A stretch of DNA of 64,000 nucleotides from Nitrososphaerota archaeon (GCA_027339745.1 DAHWNW010000003.1:1-64000), one strand, 5' to 3'. Counted from the stretch's first letter, positions 17,844 to 25,535 are shown. Numbers and translations: made by a program. Notes: generated by a model not told the origin, from the sequence alone.

Positions 17844-19352
17844 TCAGCGGGCTCCCAGCCCGATGCCGCTGGCGAAGTGGTACAGGGACCTGAAGAAGAG
17901 GTCAGGGTAGATGCCTATGACGATAGAGAGTATCGCGAGGAAGAGTATCGGGAGGGTCATGATCAGCGGTGCGTCCCTGACGTCCTGCAGCTCGGCGCGG
18001 AGCGGCCCGAAGAATATCTTCCGCACCGGCCAGAAGGTGTATGCTACAGTGAATATCGTCGCTGCTAGCCCGCCTATGGCGACGACGAAGTTCCACGCAA
18101 GGCCGCCGGTGGTTCCACGGGCGAAGACCCCCTCGAAGAGGATCCACTCGGCTTGGAACCCCCCCGTTGGGGGGACGGCCGAGATCACCATGGTGCCTAT
18201 GAGAGCAAGAGCGGCGGTCAAAGGCATCTTAGACGCTAGGCCGCCCATCTTGCGGATGTCCCTGGTCCCAACCTGGGAGACGAGTATCCCGGCAACGCAG
18301 AAGAGGATGGTCTTGCCGATTATATGGTTCAGGAAGTAGAACACCCCCCCTGACACCCCTAGGAGGGTGAGGCTTCCGATGCCAAGGAGTGAATAGGCGT
18401 TCTGGCTGATTGTGGACCAGGCGTAGACGTACTTCACGTCGTTCTGGACCATGGTCATCGCCCCGCCGAAGACCATCGTGACCAGGGCTATCACCATCAA
18501 TGGGAAGGAGAAGGGGAGGAAGGCGGCTGGCATCCCCTGGACAAGGAGCCTCACCACCACATAATTCCCGACGGCCACGATGGTAGCCATTATCGGGGCG
18601 AAAGAGGTCGGGTGCTCCGCGTGGGCGTAAGGGAGCCACATGTGAACGCCGAACACAGCCATTTTGATCAGCCACCCGACGAGGATGAGACCCACGGCCC
18701 AGTATGCTACCGTCCCAAGCGGGATGCTGGAGAGGGCCGAGATTTGGAAGCTACCTGTGGCTGTGTAGACGACGACTATCCCTGCGAGGAAGATGAATGC
18801 ACCGAGATGGTTCCAGAGGAAGTACATGATGGCGACTCGCTCTCTGTTGACGTACCCGAACAGTGCCATCATGAAAGCCGATGGTATCAGCATGAGCTCA
18901 AGGAACATGTACAGCTCCAGGAGATTGGTGGACAGCGAGATGCCTATCAGCCCGGCGTCTAGGAGCATAAAATTGAGGAAGTAGAGGGAATACTGCCCCT
19001 TCCTCTCCTCTCCATACATGGCCTCCAACCTGTGCTTCATGTACCCCATCGAGTAGACCGAGGTAGCTGTGACGACGATGTTCATGGTCAGAGCCACAGG
19101 AATACTCAGGTTGTCCCCAAGGAACCCGAAGACCAGCCCCGAGACCGGCACCCAAGTGTAGGTCTCCGTCACGCTGGCGCCCCCGTTGAACAGTGAAGAA
19201 GCCAGATAGGCCAGGAGCAGCGTTGTGTATAGTAGCGAGGCGAAGGCGATCCAGCCTACGTGACGGCCAAGCCTCCTGCCTAGGAAGAGGACGATGGGGG
19301 CGACGACCAATGGTACCGCTACCGTCTGGAGGAGAATGTATTCCATTGGCAA
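17844..19352 (-). CDS. Second NuoM-like antiporter subunit of complex I
   Basis: This 502-aa protein is also NuoM/Mrp-like. It keeps the TM5 Glu (MFLELMLIPSAFMMALFGY) and the TM7 Lys (WLIKMAVFGVHMWLPYAHAEHP). It is not a close copy of the 14207-15703 protein, so the duplication is old. Its place between nuoK and nuoL is normal for nuoM, with nuoM-nuoN following nuoL. Four antiporter-like subunits (M, L, M, N) are therefore encoded in one operon. Confidence 0.9.
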   Translation of the reverse strand: MPMEYILLQTVAVPLVVAPIVLFLGRRLGRHVGWIAFASLLYTTLLLAYLASSLFNGGASVTETYTWVPVSGLVFGFLGDNLSIPVALTMNIVVTATSVYSMGYMKHRLEAMYGEERKGQYSLYFLNFMLLDAGLIGISLSTNLLELYMFLELMLIPSAFMMALFGYVNRERVAIMYFLWNHLGAFIFLAGIVVVYTATGSFQISALSSIPLGTVAYWAVGLILVGWLIKMAVFGVHMWLPYAHAEHPTSFAPIMATIVAVGNYVVVRLLVQGMPAAFLPFSFPLMVIALVTMVFGGAMTMVQNDVKYVYAWSTISQNAYSLLGIGSLTLLGVSGGVFYFLNHIIGKTILFCVAGILVSQVGTRDIRKMGGLASKMPLTAALALIGTMVISAVPPTGGFQAEWILFEGVFARGTTGGLAWNFVVAIGGLAATIFTVAYTFWPVRKIFFGPLRAELQDVRDAPLIMTLPILFLAILSIVIGIYPDLFFRSLYHFASGIGLGAR

Positions 19353-19417
19353 CCTCTCCTAGCGCAGCTCGGTCGTTGGCACCGTACGACTATGCCCAAA
19401 GGAATGTATTCGCACCG

Positions 19418-19735
19418 CTATCCCTCCAGCGTCTTCATCTCGCTCACGTCGATATCGTTGCGCAGCCTATAGGCGACTATGACAATGGCCAGTATCACCG
19501 CCGCCTCGGCGGCGGCCAGTGCGATAGAGAACAGCACGACCGTCTGGCCGAGGGCGTTGCTCGCCTCTTGATAGGGGAGGTATTGGTTGAATGCGACGAA
19601 GTTCAGGTTCGCGGCGTTAATCATCAGCTCGACTGCGAAGAGGAGCCTCATGGCATTCCTCTTGGTCACCAGTCCATAGACCCCAATGCCGAAGAGGAGC
19701 GCAGAAACGACCACGAAGTCTGAAAGTGAGTTCAA
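19418..19735 (-). CDS. nuoK: NADH-quinone oxidoreductase subunit K
   Basis: The 105-aa, three-helix subunit. LLFAVELMINAANLNFVAF contains the conserved membrane Glu of the proton path. It overlaps nuoJ by four bases. A 65-base gap separates it from the following NuoM-like gene, with no feature that I recognise. Confidence 0.93.
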   Translation of the reverse strand: MNSLSDFVVVSALLFGIGVYGLVTKRNAMRLLFAVELMINAANLNFVAFNQYLPYQEASNALGQTVVLFSIALAAAEAAVILAIVIVAYRLRNDIDVSEMKTLEG

Positions 19736-20214
19736 CCTGCGCTCCCCTCCCTGTCTACCCTGGATAGGGCGAGAGCGCCTACGATGGACGCAGCTAGGAC
19801 CAGCGCTAGCACCTCTAAGACTGGTGCGTAACCTGTCGAGATGAGCTTGCCTATGTCAACATAGGTCGCCGTGTTAGCTATGACCGAGTACTTCGAGAGG
19901 TCGCTCGCCAGGATTGCGAAAGTAAGAGCCAGTATTACAGCCACCGCGGCGATAACCCCCGCTACCGTAGTAGTCGACTTTGGCCTCACCTCCTTGGCCC
20001 ACCCCTCCTGCCTCACCAACATCACAGTGAACAGGATGAGGACCGCTACGGCCCCTATGTACACCGCAATCTGGAAGACAGCCACATAGGGGGCGTTAAG
20101 GAGGAAGTAGAGGGTGGCCACCCCGAACAACGAGCCCGCGAGTCCGATGGCGCCGTAGACGAGTTCCCTTGCTTCGAGAGAGACAATGGCGCCGCCGACC
20201 GTGACGATAGCCAT
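19732..20214 (-). CDS. nuoJ: NADH-quinone oxidoreductase subunit J
   Basis: The 160-aa, five-helix subunit. LYFLLNAPYVAVFQIAVYIGAVAVLILFTVML is the family signature around TM3, including the Tyr-Ile-Gly-Ala segment. It overlaps nuoK by four bases and follows nuoI by sixteen bases. Confidence 0.93.
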   Translation of the reverse strand: MAIVTVGGAIVSLEARELVYGAIGLAGSLFGVATLYFLLNAPYVAVFQIAVYIGAVAVLILFTVMLVRQEGWAKEVRPKSTTTVAGVIAAVAVILALTFAILASDLSKYSVIANTATYVDIGKLISTGYAPVLEVLALVLAASIVGALALSRVDREGSAG

Positions 20215-20230
20215 GGCCAGGAAGACAGCG

Positions 20231-21847
20231 TCAGTCGTATGTGACCACGCCTTTTTCGGTGTCGAACTTCACCTTGTACTTCTTGCCTTCTAACTTTGGC
20301 GGAACGGCGAGCATGTCTGGGGTGTACTTCAGGCCCATCTTGTCATAGGCCGCTAGCTCATAGTCGTTGGTCATGTCGAGCGCGTCGAAGGGGCAAGCGT
20401 CTACGCAGAGGCCGCAGAATACGCAGTTGTGCACAGAGATATTCGAAGCGACATAGCTATTGTCATCCTGGACCTCCAGATTATACACACGCTCCTCGAC
20501 AACGTCCCGCACTGAAATCTCCACCACAGGTGACACGACCATGTCGTCGGTCATCTTTATGGAACTGCATGGTTGGAGCGGAGAGTTCACTGCCGCGACC
20601 TCGATGAGTTCCCCCATCTTCTCGAGGTATGGACTATGAACCGCCACCGAGAAACACGGCTCTCGGGCCCTCTGCCTCGTGATGTTGATTGACGAAAGAA
20701 TCCCAAGCCTACTCAACAAGTAAGTGTACTGTGTCGCAAGGTCCTTGGAGGCCGTCCTGATCGCAAAGAAACTCGAATGTGTTGGGTGCCTGTACGAGCG
20801 ACGTTTACTGCAGTACCCGTCTCCCCAGTAAGCAGCCCGGATTATCTCAGACTGGAGCCCGGTGGGGAGGGTCAAGCCCCAAGGGGGCAAGGCTTTGCCT
20901 TGCATGGCCTCGAATTGTTTGAAGAAGCCAGCGGCTCGCGCCGATTCGACGACCACTTTGAGACCGTTCTGTCTCGCGTCAGGTCTAAGGTCGACTCCCT
21001 CGTTGAAGACCGCCATGACGCACCTGGCGATGTCATCGCGGAGGGCTTCTTCGTCCGCATCGATGCTGAAACTCACCTGATAGCGATCGCAACTGCCTTC
21101 CGACAGGTAGTAACCAACCAAACGGCCGAGTTCGTGGGTGAACTGCAGAGACACCACCTCTACTGTGAAGTAACCACCGCGGCCTGTAGGATGGTAGAGC
21201 TCGTAGTCGTAAGAAAGGGCGGGGACTTCCTTTACTTCGGTGATGATGGGCCTGGTCAGGTATGTCTTGTATCGGATCACAGACGGGTCAACCCATCGAG
21301 CCGTCCCCCCTGAATAAGCGAGGACTGGGTGCCCTTCGGTCACCGAAAGCTTATCGCTGTTCCCTAAAGTCTTGAAAGTGAACATCTTGCCGGTAAACTG
21401 CCGTTGAAAGGTCTTGGTAACAGATTTCAGGTTCCCCTTGTGGGTCAGCACTTTATCCCCCACCTTAATCTGCTCGATGGGTACGATGCCGTTCGAAGTC
21501 ATCACCGGCGTGCCCGAAGGGACACACCTCCCGTAGTCGACGGCGGGCCAAATCTCCTTCTTGTTTTGGGGCTTCCCTTTCTCGACCTTCTGCATGTCGA
21601 TGGCCACGGCGACCCCATCGCAGGCAATAGCGCAAAGCTGGCACCCGGTGCATTTCTCAAACCTCAGTATGTGCCTCCCCTTGAACCCGGGGAGCCCGAC
21701 CCCCTGGCGTGCGTCGTACCTGTATCCTTGCCCCTCCAGGTCCTGCTTCTGGTCCGGGTAGCGAAGGGTAATCCTATGGCGGAAGAAATGCCTCGTCCCT
21801 GACCAGGTCGCTACGAGCACCCCTTTGATGTAGCTCCAGGTTCCCAC
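20231..21847 (-). CDS. nuoI: NADH-quinone oxidoreductase subunit I interrupted by an intein
   Basis: The precursor is 538 aa; splicing would leave a mature ferredoxin-like subunit of about 171 aa that passes electrons toward quinone. The first 4Fe-4S motif is CTGCQLCAIACDG, with CDG instead of the usual CP. The second is CVFCGLCVDACPF. A 367-aa intein separates YGR from CVFCG. I start at GTG 21847, which overlaps the nuoH stop by one base; the track ORF reaching 22429 lies within nuoH. N-extein residues are about 1-107. Splicing is needed for the second cluster to form. Confidence 0.93.
   Translation of the reverse strand: MGTWSYIKGVLVATWSGTRHFFRHRITLRYPDQKQDLEGQGYRYDARQGVGLPGFKGRHILRFEKCTGCQLCAIACDGVAVAIDMQKVEKGKPQNKKEIWPAVDYGRCVPSGTPVMTSNGIVPIEQIKVGDKVLTHKGNLKSVTKTFQRQFTGKMFTFKTLGNSDKLSVTEGHPVLAYSGGTARWVDPSVIRYKTYLTRPIITEVKEVPALSYDYELYHPTGRGGYFTVEVVSLQFTHELGRLVGYYLSEGSCDRYQVSFSIDADEEALRDDIARCVMAVFNEGVDLRPDARQNGLKVVVESARAAGFFKQFEAMQGKALPPWGLTLPTGLQSEIIRAAYWGDGYCSKRRSYRHPTHSSFFAIRTASKDLATQYTYLLSRLGILSSINITRQRAREPCFSVAVHSPYLEKMGELIEVAAVNSPLQPCSSIKMTDDMVVSPVVEISVRDVVEERVYNLEVQDDNSYVASNISVHNCVFCGLCVDACPFDALDMTNDYELAAYDKMGLKYTPDMLAVPPKLEGKKYKVKFDTEKGVVTYD
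20426..21526 (-). mobile_element. NuoI intein with LAGLIDADG homing endonuclease
   Basis: The 367-aa intein begins CVPSGTPVMTSNG (block A, Cys1), continues with VGDKVLTHKG, and has block B SVTEGHPVLAY with the conserved His. The endonuclease blocks are LGRLVGYYLSEG and IIRAAYWGDGYCSK. Block F is VYNLEVQDDNSYVAS and block G is ISVHN followed by Cys+1. All residues for class 1 splicing (Cys1, block B His, penultimate His, terminal Asn, Cys+1) are present, so it looks splicing-competent. The endonuclease also looks intact. Confidence 0.92.
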
Positions 21848-23016
21848 TAGTGGACCACCCCAAGGGATACCAGCACCATGGTTAGGAAGATATTGGCAAA
21901 AGAGATTGCTAGAAGCTTCACCCACCCTGCTCTGAGGAGCATGTCGATCCTTAGCCTGGGCATGATGCTTCGCGGGAGCATGAGGAAGACGTCCACGATG
22001 GTGACCTTCACCAAGAACCAAACCACTGGAGGAACGGGGGCGGGACCTAGCCAGCCACCCAGAAAGAAGGTAGTGAAGAGCCCGGCCATAACATACATCC
22101 TCGTGAAGTTCGCCAGTTGGAAGCTCCCGAAGAGCATGCTCGAATACTCCGTCTGCCACCCGGCCACTAGCTCGCTGTCCGCCTCGGGAAGGTCGAATGG
22201 GATTCTCTCGAGCTCCGCCAGGGCCCCTATGTAGAACACCACAGCGGCCAGGAACTCCGGGACAATGTACCATATCCCCGTCTGGGCGTTGACGATATCC
22301 ATGAGATTGAGGGATCCCGCCAGGACGACCACGCCGACTAGCGACAATACCATCGGTATCTCGTAGGCGACCAGCTGATGGAGGGCTCTCAGTCCCCCTA
22401 AGAAGGGGAACTTGCTGTTGCTGGCCCATCCAGCTACGAGGACCACCAGCGGGGTGAAGCCCAGTATGGCGAAGACAAGAACCGCACCGACCGGAGGATC
22501 TGCGATGAAGACCGTGGGGGAGAGCGGGAGCAGTGCCACCAGAGCCCCGGCCACAGCCATAAGGGCTAGCGGGACCGCCAAGAATGTGGCTCTGTCCACC
22601 CCGTTGGGGATTACCATTTCCTTGAACGCGAGCTTGAGGAAGTCAGCCACGTTTTGGAGTATCCCTTCGAACCTCCCCGCGTACATAGGACCGGTCCTGA
22701 GCTGGATTTTTGCTGTCATCTTCCTCTCGACCCACCCCATCAAGATGGTACCGTAGATGGCGACGAAAGAGAAGCCGGGAAAGATCGCGAGAGCGAAGAT
22801 GGTTTTGAGAGGCTCGGTGGAGAGGAGGCGAAAGACGAAGGCGACGACGAGCCCCGGGTTGCTAGCTATCCTGACGAAGTCGACGGGGAGGTGGAGATAG
22901 GTACCAACCACATAGTAGAGCGGAAGACCCACCAATGCGAGGATAAGCAGGACGAAGAGCACTACGACGACTATCCGCTTGATGAAGCCTGTGAAGTTCA
23001 CGATAGGCTTCGACAT
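21847..23016 (-). CDS. nuoH: NADH-quinone oxidoreductase subunit H
   Basis: The 389-aa membrane subunit at the quinone site. GWVERKMTAKIQLRTGPMYAGRFEGILQ is the conserved first loop, and ELERIPFDLPEADSELVAGWQTEYS is the strongest signature. It is the first nuo gene here. The upstream neighbour is aIF1, so nuoABCD must lie elsewhere or be absent. A TATA-like TTTTAAA (23050-23056) lies about 37 nt upstream of ATG 23016. Confidence 0.95.
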   Translation of the reverse strand: MSKPIVNFTGFIKRIVVVVLFVLLILALVGLPLYYVVGTYLHLPVDFVRIASNPGLVVAFVFRLLSTEPLKTIFALAIFPGFSFVAIYGTILMGWVERKMTAKIQLRTGPMYAGRFEGILQNVADFLKLAFKEMVIPNGVDRATFLAVPLALMAVAGALVALLPLSPTVFIADPPVGAVLVFAILGFTPLVVLVAGWASNSKFPFLGGLRALHQLVAYEIPMVLSLVGVVVLAGSLNLMDIVNAQTGIWYIVPEFLAAVVFYIGALAELERIPFDLPEADSELVAGWQTEYSSMLFGSFQLANFTRMYVMAGLFTTFFLGGWLGPAPVPPVVWFLVKVTIVDVFLMLPRSIMPRLRIDMLLRAGWVKLLAISFANIFLTMVLVSLGVVH

Positions 23017-23049
23017 GGCTCTTTTCCATGTTCGCGGCCCGATTTACCC

Positions 23050-23056
23050 TTTAAAA
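23050..23056 (-). promoter_or_regulatory. TATA box upstream of nuoH
   Basis: TTTTAAA flanked by CC and GG lies about 37 nt before the nuoH ATG, in the short gap between aIF1 and nuoH. It predicts a transcript with a leader of about 10 nt for the nuo operon. Confidence 0.4.
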
Positions 23057-23082
23057 GGTTGAACGGCGGGACGGGATAAGAT

Positions 23083-23379
23083 TCAGATTATTTCGATGGC
23101 GCTTTCGGAGAACCCGTTCTCCTTGAGCATCTTCGCCGCGCTCTCCCTGTGGTCTCCCTGAAGTATCATTATGCCATCTTTGACCGTGCCGCCGGTCGCC
23201 AACGCCCTCTTCATTTTGGAGTTCAGTTCGTGTAAGTCCTTGTCGCTCATCTTAATCCCCTCAATCACGGTCGTCGGCTTGCCGAATCGCCTCATCTCCA
23301 TCCTTATCTTCACCCTCGCCTCTTCCCGGTCAAGTTCGGCGAGAATGTCGTCGAATCCCTCGTTTTGGTCCTTGCTCAC
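23083..23379 (-). CDS. Translation initiation factor aIF1 (SUI1 family)
   Basis: The 98-aa SUI1-domain protein helps start-codon selection on the small ribosomal subunit. Visible family features are EARVKIRMEMRRFGKPTTVIEGI in the first strands and MKRALATGGTVKDGIMILQGDHR, the basic loop region contacting the P site. Start is GTG. A TATA-like CTAAATA (23410-23416) is about 34 nt upstream. It is followed by nuoH but has separate signals. Confidence 0.92.
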   Translation of the reverse strand: MSKDQNEGFDDILAELDREEARVKIRMEMRRFGKPTTVIEGIKMSDKDLHELNSKMKRALATGGTVKDGIMILQGDHRESAAKMLKENGFSESAIEII

Positions 23380-23409
23380 TGCTACTGGATTTCAGACCCT
23401 CTCAGGGGC

Positions 23410-23437
23410 TATTTAGGTTTGGCCGCGGCGCTTAAAG
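23410..23437. promoter_or_regulatory. Divergent TATA boxes for aIF1 (minus) and the CAT tRNA (plus)
   Basis: CTAAATA on the minus strand (23410-23416) precedes aIF1. CTTAAAG on the plus strand (23431-23437) is about 29 nt before the tRNA at 23463. The two boxes are only 14 bases apart. Confidence 0.45.
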
Positions 23438-23462
23438 GGGGCAGCCAAGGAGCCGCGAAAGT

Positions 23463-23568
23463 GGGCCCGTAGCTCAGAGCACGCGCGAGAAGTTCGGTTA
23501 GAGCGACCGGCTCATAGGAGCCGCTCGGGGTGACCGGTCGGTCGGGTGTTCAAATCGCCCCGGGCCCA
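23463..23568 (+). tRNA. tRNA(CAT), elongator Met or Ile2, with two introns
   Basis: Acceptor stem GGGCCCG/CGGGCCC, discriminator A, T-arm GGGTG-TTCAAAT-CGCCC, and anticodon arm ACCGG-CTCATA...A-CCGGT are complete. Two insertions are evident. One of about 16-18 nt (around 23478-23495) lies in the D-loop between GCTCAG and GGTTAGAGC. The other, 16 nt (23517-23532), is at the canonical position after base 37. The mature tRNA is about 72-74 nt. The anticodon stem lacks the G-C run of initiator tRNA. The acceptor resembles archaeal tRNA-Ile2, whose CAT anticodon is modified, so identity is open between Met and Ile2. Confidence 0.85.
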
Positions 23569-23659
23569 TAACCTTCTTGCCCTTAGAGGAAACTCTTGAT
23601 TTGGAGGTCGAAGGTCAGGACTATGACCCAGGAAACCAGACGGAGCGGGAGTCGAAAAG

Positions 23660-23905
23660 GCACTGGTGAGCCATGGAGAAGCCAATGTGGGTCGCGGGAA
23701 GGGGTTCACGCCTACTTGGGCGACGTTGAACCTCTGCTGCGGGCGCTCCCAAAGGGGCTCCAAGAGCTTTCCGCCCTGCCGAGGTCGAAACGCGGCGCGC
23801 CGTTGGCGAACAGGGACACGGCATGGAGCGCCGTGCGTCGTACAGACTGGGAGACAAATGATATACAGCCACGAAGGTCGCCAGCCGACCGTCGGCAAGG
23901 CGCTA
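23660..23905 (+). pseudogene. Possible degraded transposase N-terminus in a gene-free stretch
   Basis: The 23569-23907 interval has no convincing gene. One plus frame contains GDVEPLLRALPKGLQELSALPRSKRGAPLANRDTAWSAV, which resembles the N-terminal segment of some DDE transposases (helical lead, then a basic Pro-rich stretch and a downstream helix). It then runs into an unrelated sequence with no DDE domain. The resemblance is weak and from memory. Nothing else is recognisable here. Confidence 0.25.
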
Positions 23906-23907
23906 CT

Positions 23908-24351
23908 TTACTGGGTCTGGAGCGACCAGTCTGGATACCGGCTGAGGTGCTCGTGGGCGATCCTCCATCCTCTGGACGTCTTTACAAGCACCATTGTCAC
24001 CCTGACCCTGCCGCTGACTGGGGACCCCTCGAAGGAGTAGTCGTTGACGAATATTCCCCTATAAGTGAGGTAGAAGGTCGCCACAGCAGCATCCCGGAAG
24101 TTGTCAATCCGGAGGTCATCAATAGCGTAGGTGTAGTCTGTGATGTTGGCGAAGGCGGCTTGTTCGTAGACGAAGGCCTCGTCCGAGTTCTGGCGTGTGT
24201 AGGGTGGGTTTTCGTCAAACTTTGTGAAGGAGTCGCTTGATGAGTGGAAGTCTGCGAGGGCTGTTAGGTCCTTGTTCTTCCCAGCTTCATAGAAAGCGCG
24301 AATGATCCGCTCGACCTCTTCCCTCTCCTGATCCGGAGCATGCTGTCCCAT
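23908..24351 (-). CDS. NTF2-like (SnoaL/DUF4440-type) protein
   Basis: The 147-aa product begins with a helix (EEVERIIRAFYEAGKNKDLTALADFHSSSDSFTKFDE) and continues with strands ending SRGWRIAHEHLSRY. This is the cone-shaped NTF2-like fold, where the WRIxHxH segment is typical of the last strands. Such proteins are small ligand-binding domains or enzymes of many kinds, so no substrate is assigned. It lies between two intron-bearing tRNA genes. Confidence 0.65.
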   Translation of the reverse strand: MGQHAPDQEREEVERIIRAFYEAGKNKDLTALADFHSSSDSFTKFDENPPYTRQNSDEAFVYEQAAFANITDYTYAIDDLRIDNFRDAAVATFYLTYRGIFVNDYSFEGSPVSGRVRVTMVLVKTSRGWRIAHEHLSRYPDWSLQTQ

Positions 24352-24420
24352 CTGTATAATGGCCCCGTATGCGGGGGGTAAACAATGTTTTTCAGCCCAT
24401 GTTCTTGCCCGTTGAAATGC

Positions 24421-24516
24421 GGCGACGTAGCTCAGAGGTCTCGATGAGACCGGGGAGCGTGGTAGAGCAATTGGCTGTTAACCAATTGGCCGTCGGTTCG
24501 AGTCCGACCGTCGCCG
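24421..24516 (+). tRNA. tRNA-Asn(GTT) with a D-loop intron
   Basis: Acceptor stem GGCGACG/CGTCGCC, discriminator G, T-arm GTCGG-TTCGAGT-CCGAC, and anticodon arm ATTGG-CTGTTAA-CCAAT (anticodon GTT) are complete. About 23-25 extra nt (around 24436-24460) lie between GCTCAG and GGTAGAGC. The insert contains a perfect GGTCTC-GAT-GAGACC hairpin, consistent with an excised intron. Mature length would be about 72 nt. The insertion point is the same as in the CAT tRNA gene. Confidence 0.88.
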
Positions 24517-24659
24517 CTGAATTATCTTATAATGGGCGCCGATTGTTAATCTGATGCCTGAATCAAGCTCGTTTTCCAATCCTCGTCTTGAAAGATTAGC
24601 GTCAGCTAGCGATCCCAGAGAGGAAGCCTATAGGCTCAATGCCCCGGCCGGTACTCGGT

Positions 24660-24673
24660 CACCCATATGGGTG
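24660..24673. repeat. 14-bp perfect palindrome
   Basis: CACCCATATGGGTG is a perfect palindrome in the 290-base stretch between tRNA-Asn and the MBL-like gene. It could be an operator or the stem of an RNA. I see no other feature in this stretch except a TATA-like GTTTAAGC near 24737. Confidence 0.35.
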
Positions 24674-24807
24674 CTCGGGTACACGTCGGCGTCGAGCTTT
24701 CCTACCGGCCGTGCTTGCCATACGGCAACATCACATCGGTTTAAGCGCCTGATGACCTCACAAACCTTATGCCCCTCGTGCCGCCTGGAGGCGAGGTGAT
24801 AGGAACC

Positions 24808-25446
24808 ATGTTCACACCCATAAGAGAGGGGGCATTCAGGTGGTCCACGCCTGATCCCGCAGACGACTGGATGATGGTGGGCCATCTCTTCGTCAGGGAC
24901 ACGGGCGTCGTGTTTGTCGACCCGCCAATGGTTCCCGGACTCCTCGAAGCAGCACGCAGACTGGGCGAGTTCGAGGCAGTGCTGCTGACGGAGCAGAACC
25001 ATACGAGAGCGGCGCGATTCATCGCGAAGAGGGCGGGCATCCCGGTCTATCTTCCCGAGTCAGTTCCGGAGGCTGTGGAGCCATGGGAGGCTGCCAGAGT
25101 GAAGGAGATAGGTGATCCCAAAGTCTACGAGGCAGGCAACGTCTTGGGATTCCAGGCGTACAAGTTCGGAGAAGACTACGCCCTTCTGTCAGATAGGAAG
25201 GAGCTCTTGGTAGGAGATAACGCGCGGGGGAACGACAAGGGAAAGGTGTTGATATTTCCGGAATGGTTCAATCTGTACTCTCCGGGTCCCCCGTACCCGG
25301 GCCCCGAAGATATCTCTCAAGGCTTCAGGAACAAACTAAGGAACCAGTTCAAGGAGATAGCCAGGACCACGGGAGCGACATCTCTTCTGGCATCTCATGA
25401 CTACGACATAATCGGGACCCTACAAGAGCGAGTTAGCGAGCTTTAG
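24808..25446 (+). CDS. Degenerate metallo-beta-lactamase-fold-like protein
   Basis: The 212-aa product has a layout reminiscent of MBL-fold proteins: strands leading to VGHLFVRDTGVVFVDPP, then EAVLLTEQNHTRAARFIAKRAGIPVYLPE where HxHxDH would be expected. Only one His remains there, so metal binding and hydrolase activity are doubtful. YALLSDRKELLVGDNARG resembles the later GDxL segment. I choose ATG 24808 over 24769 because GAGGTGAT, a strong ribosome-binding site, lies nine bases upstream of it. A role cannot be assigned. Confidence 0.6.
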   Translation: MFTPIREGAFRWSTPDPADDWMMVGHLFVRDTGVVFVDPPMVPGLLEAARRLGEFEAVLLTEQNHTRAARFIAKRAGIPVYLPESVPEAVEPWEAARVKEIGDPKVYEAGNVLGFQAYKFGEDYALLSDRKELLVGDNARGNDKGKVLIFPEWFNLYSPGPPYPGPEDISQGFRNKLRNQFKEIARTTGATSLLASHDYDIIGTLQERVSEL

Positions 25447-25498
25447 GATTCCTCTAACGAGACCCTATCTCTGCATCGTTGCGTGTATGCCAAAATCT

Positions 25499-25535
25499 GA
25501 CCCGGCCGGGATTCGAACCCGATACGCAGATCCTC
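25499..25535 (-). other. tRNA-like 3' fragment (T-arm and acceptor strand)
   Basis: The minus strand reads a T-arm with loop TTCGAAT and an acceptor 3' strand CCGGGTC plus A. Bases 25499-25522 match the tRNA-Glu 3' end at 2169-2192 in 23 of 24 positions. No matching 5' acceptor strand or clear anticodon arm was found in the next 160 bases. It is probably a tRNA fragment left by integration or deletion, though a heavily interrupted tRNA gene is possible. The surrounding 25447-26001 stretch has no gene that I recognise. Confidence 0.4.

Noticed and set aside
21848-22429. N-terminal extension of the NuoI ORF in the track
   Set aside because: It lies in another frame of nuoH; NuoI homology begins at GTG 21847, overlapping the nuoH stop.
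24421-24516. Reading tRNA-Asn as a pseudogene because of its extra D-loop sequence
   Set aside because: All stems and the anticodon loop are intact, the insert folds into its own hairpin, and the CAT tRNA gene has an insert at the same position.
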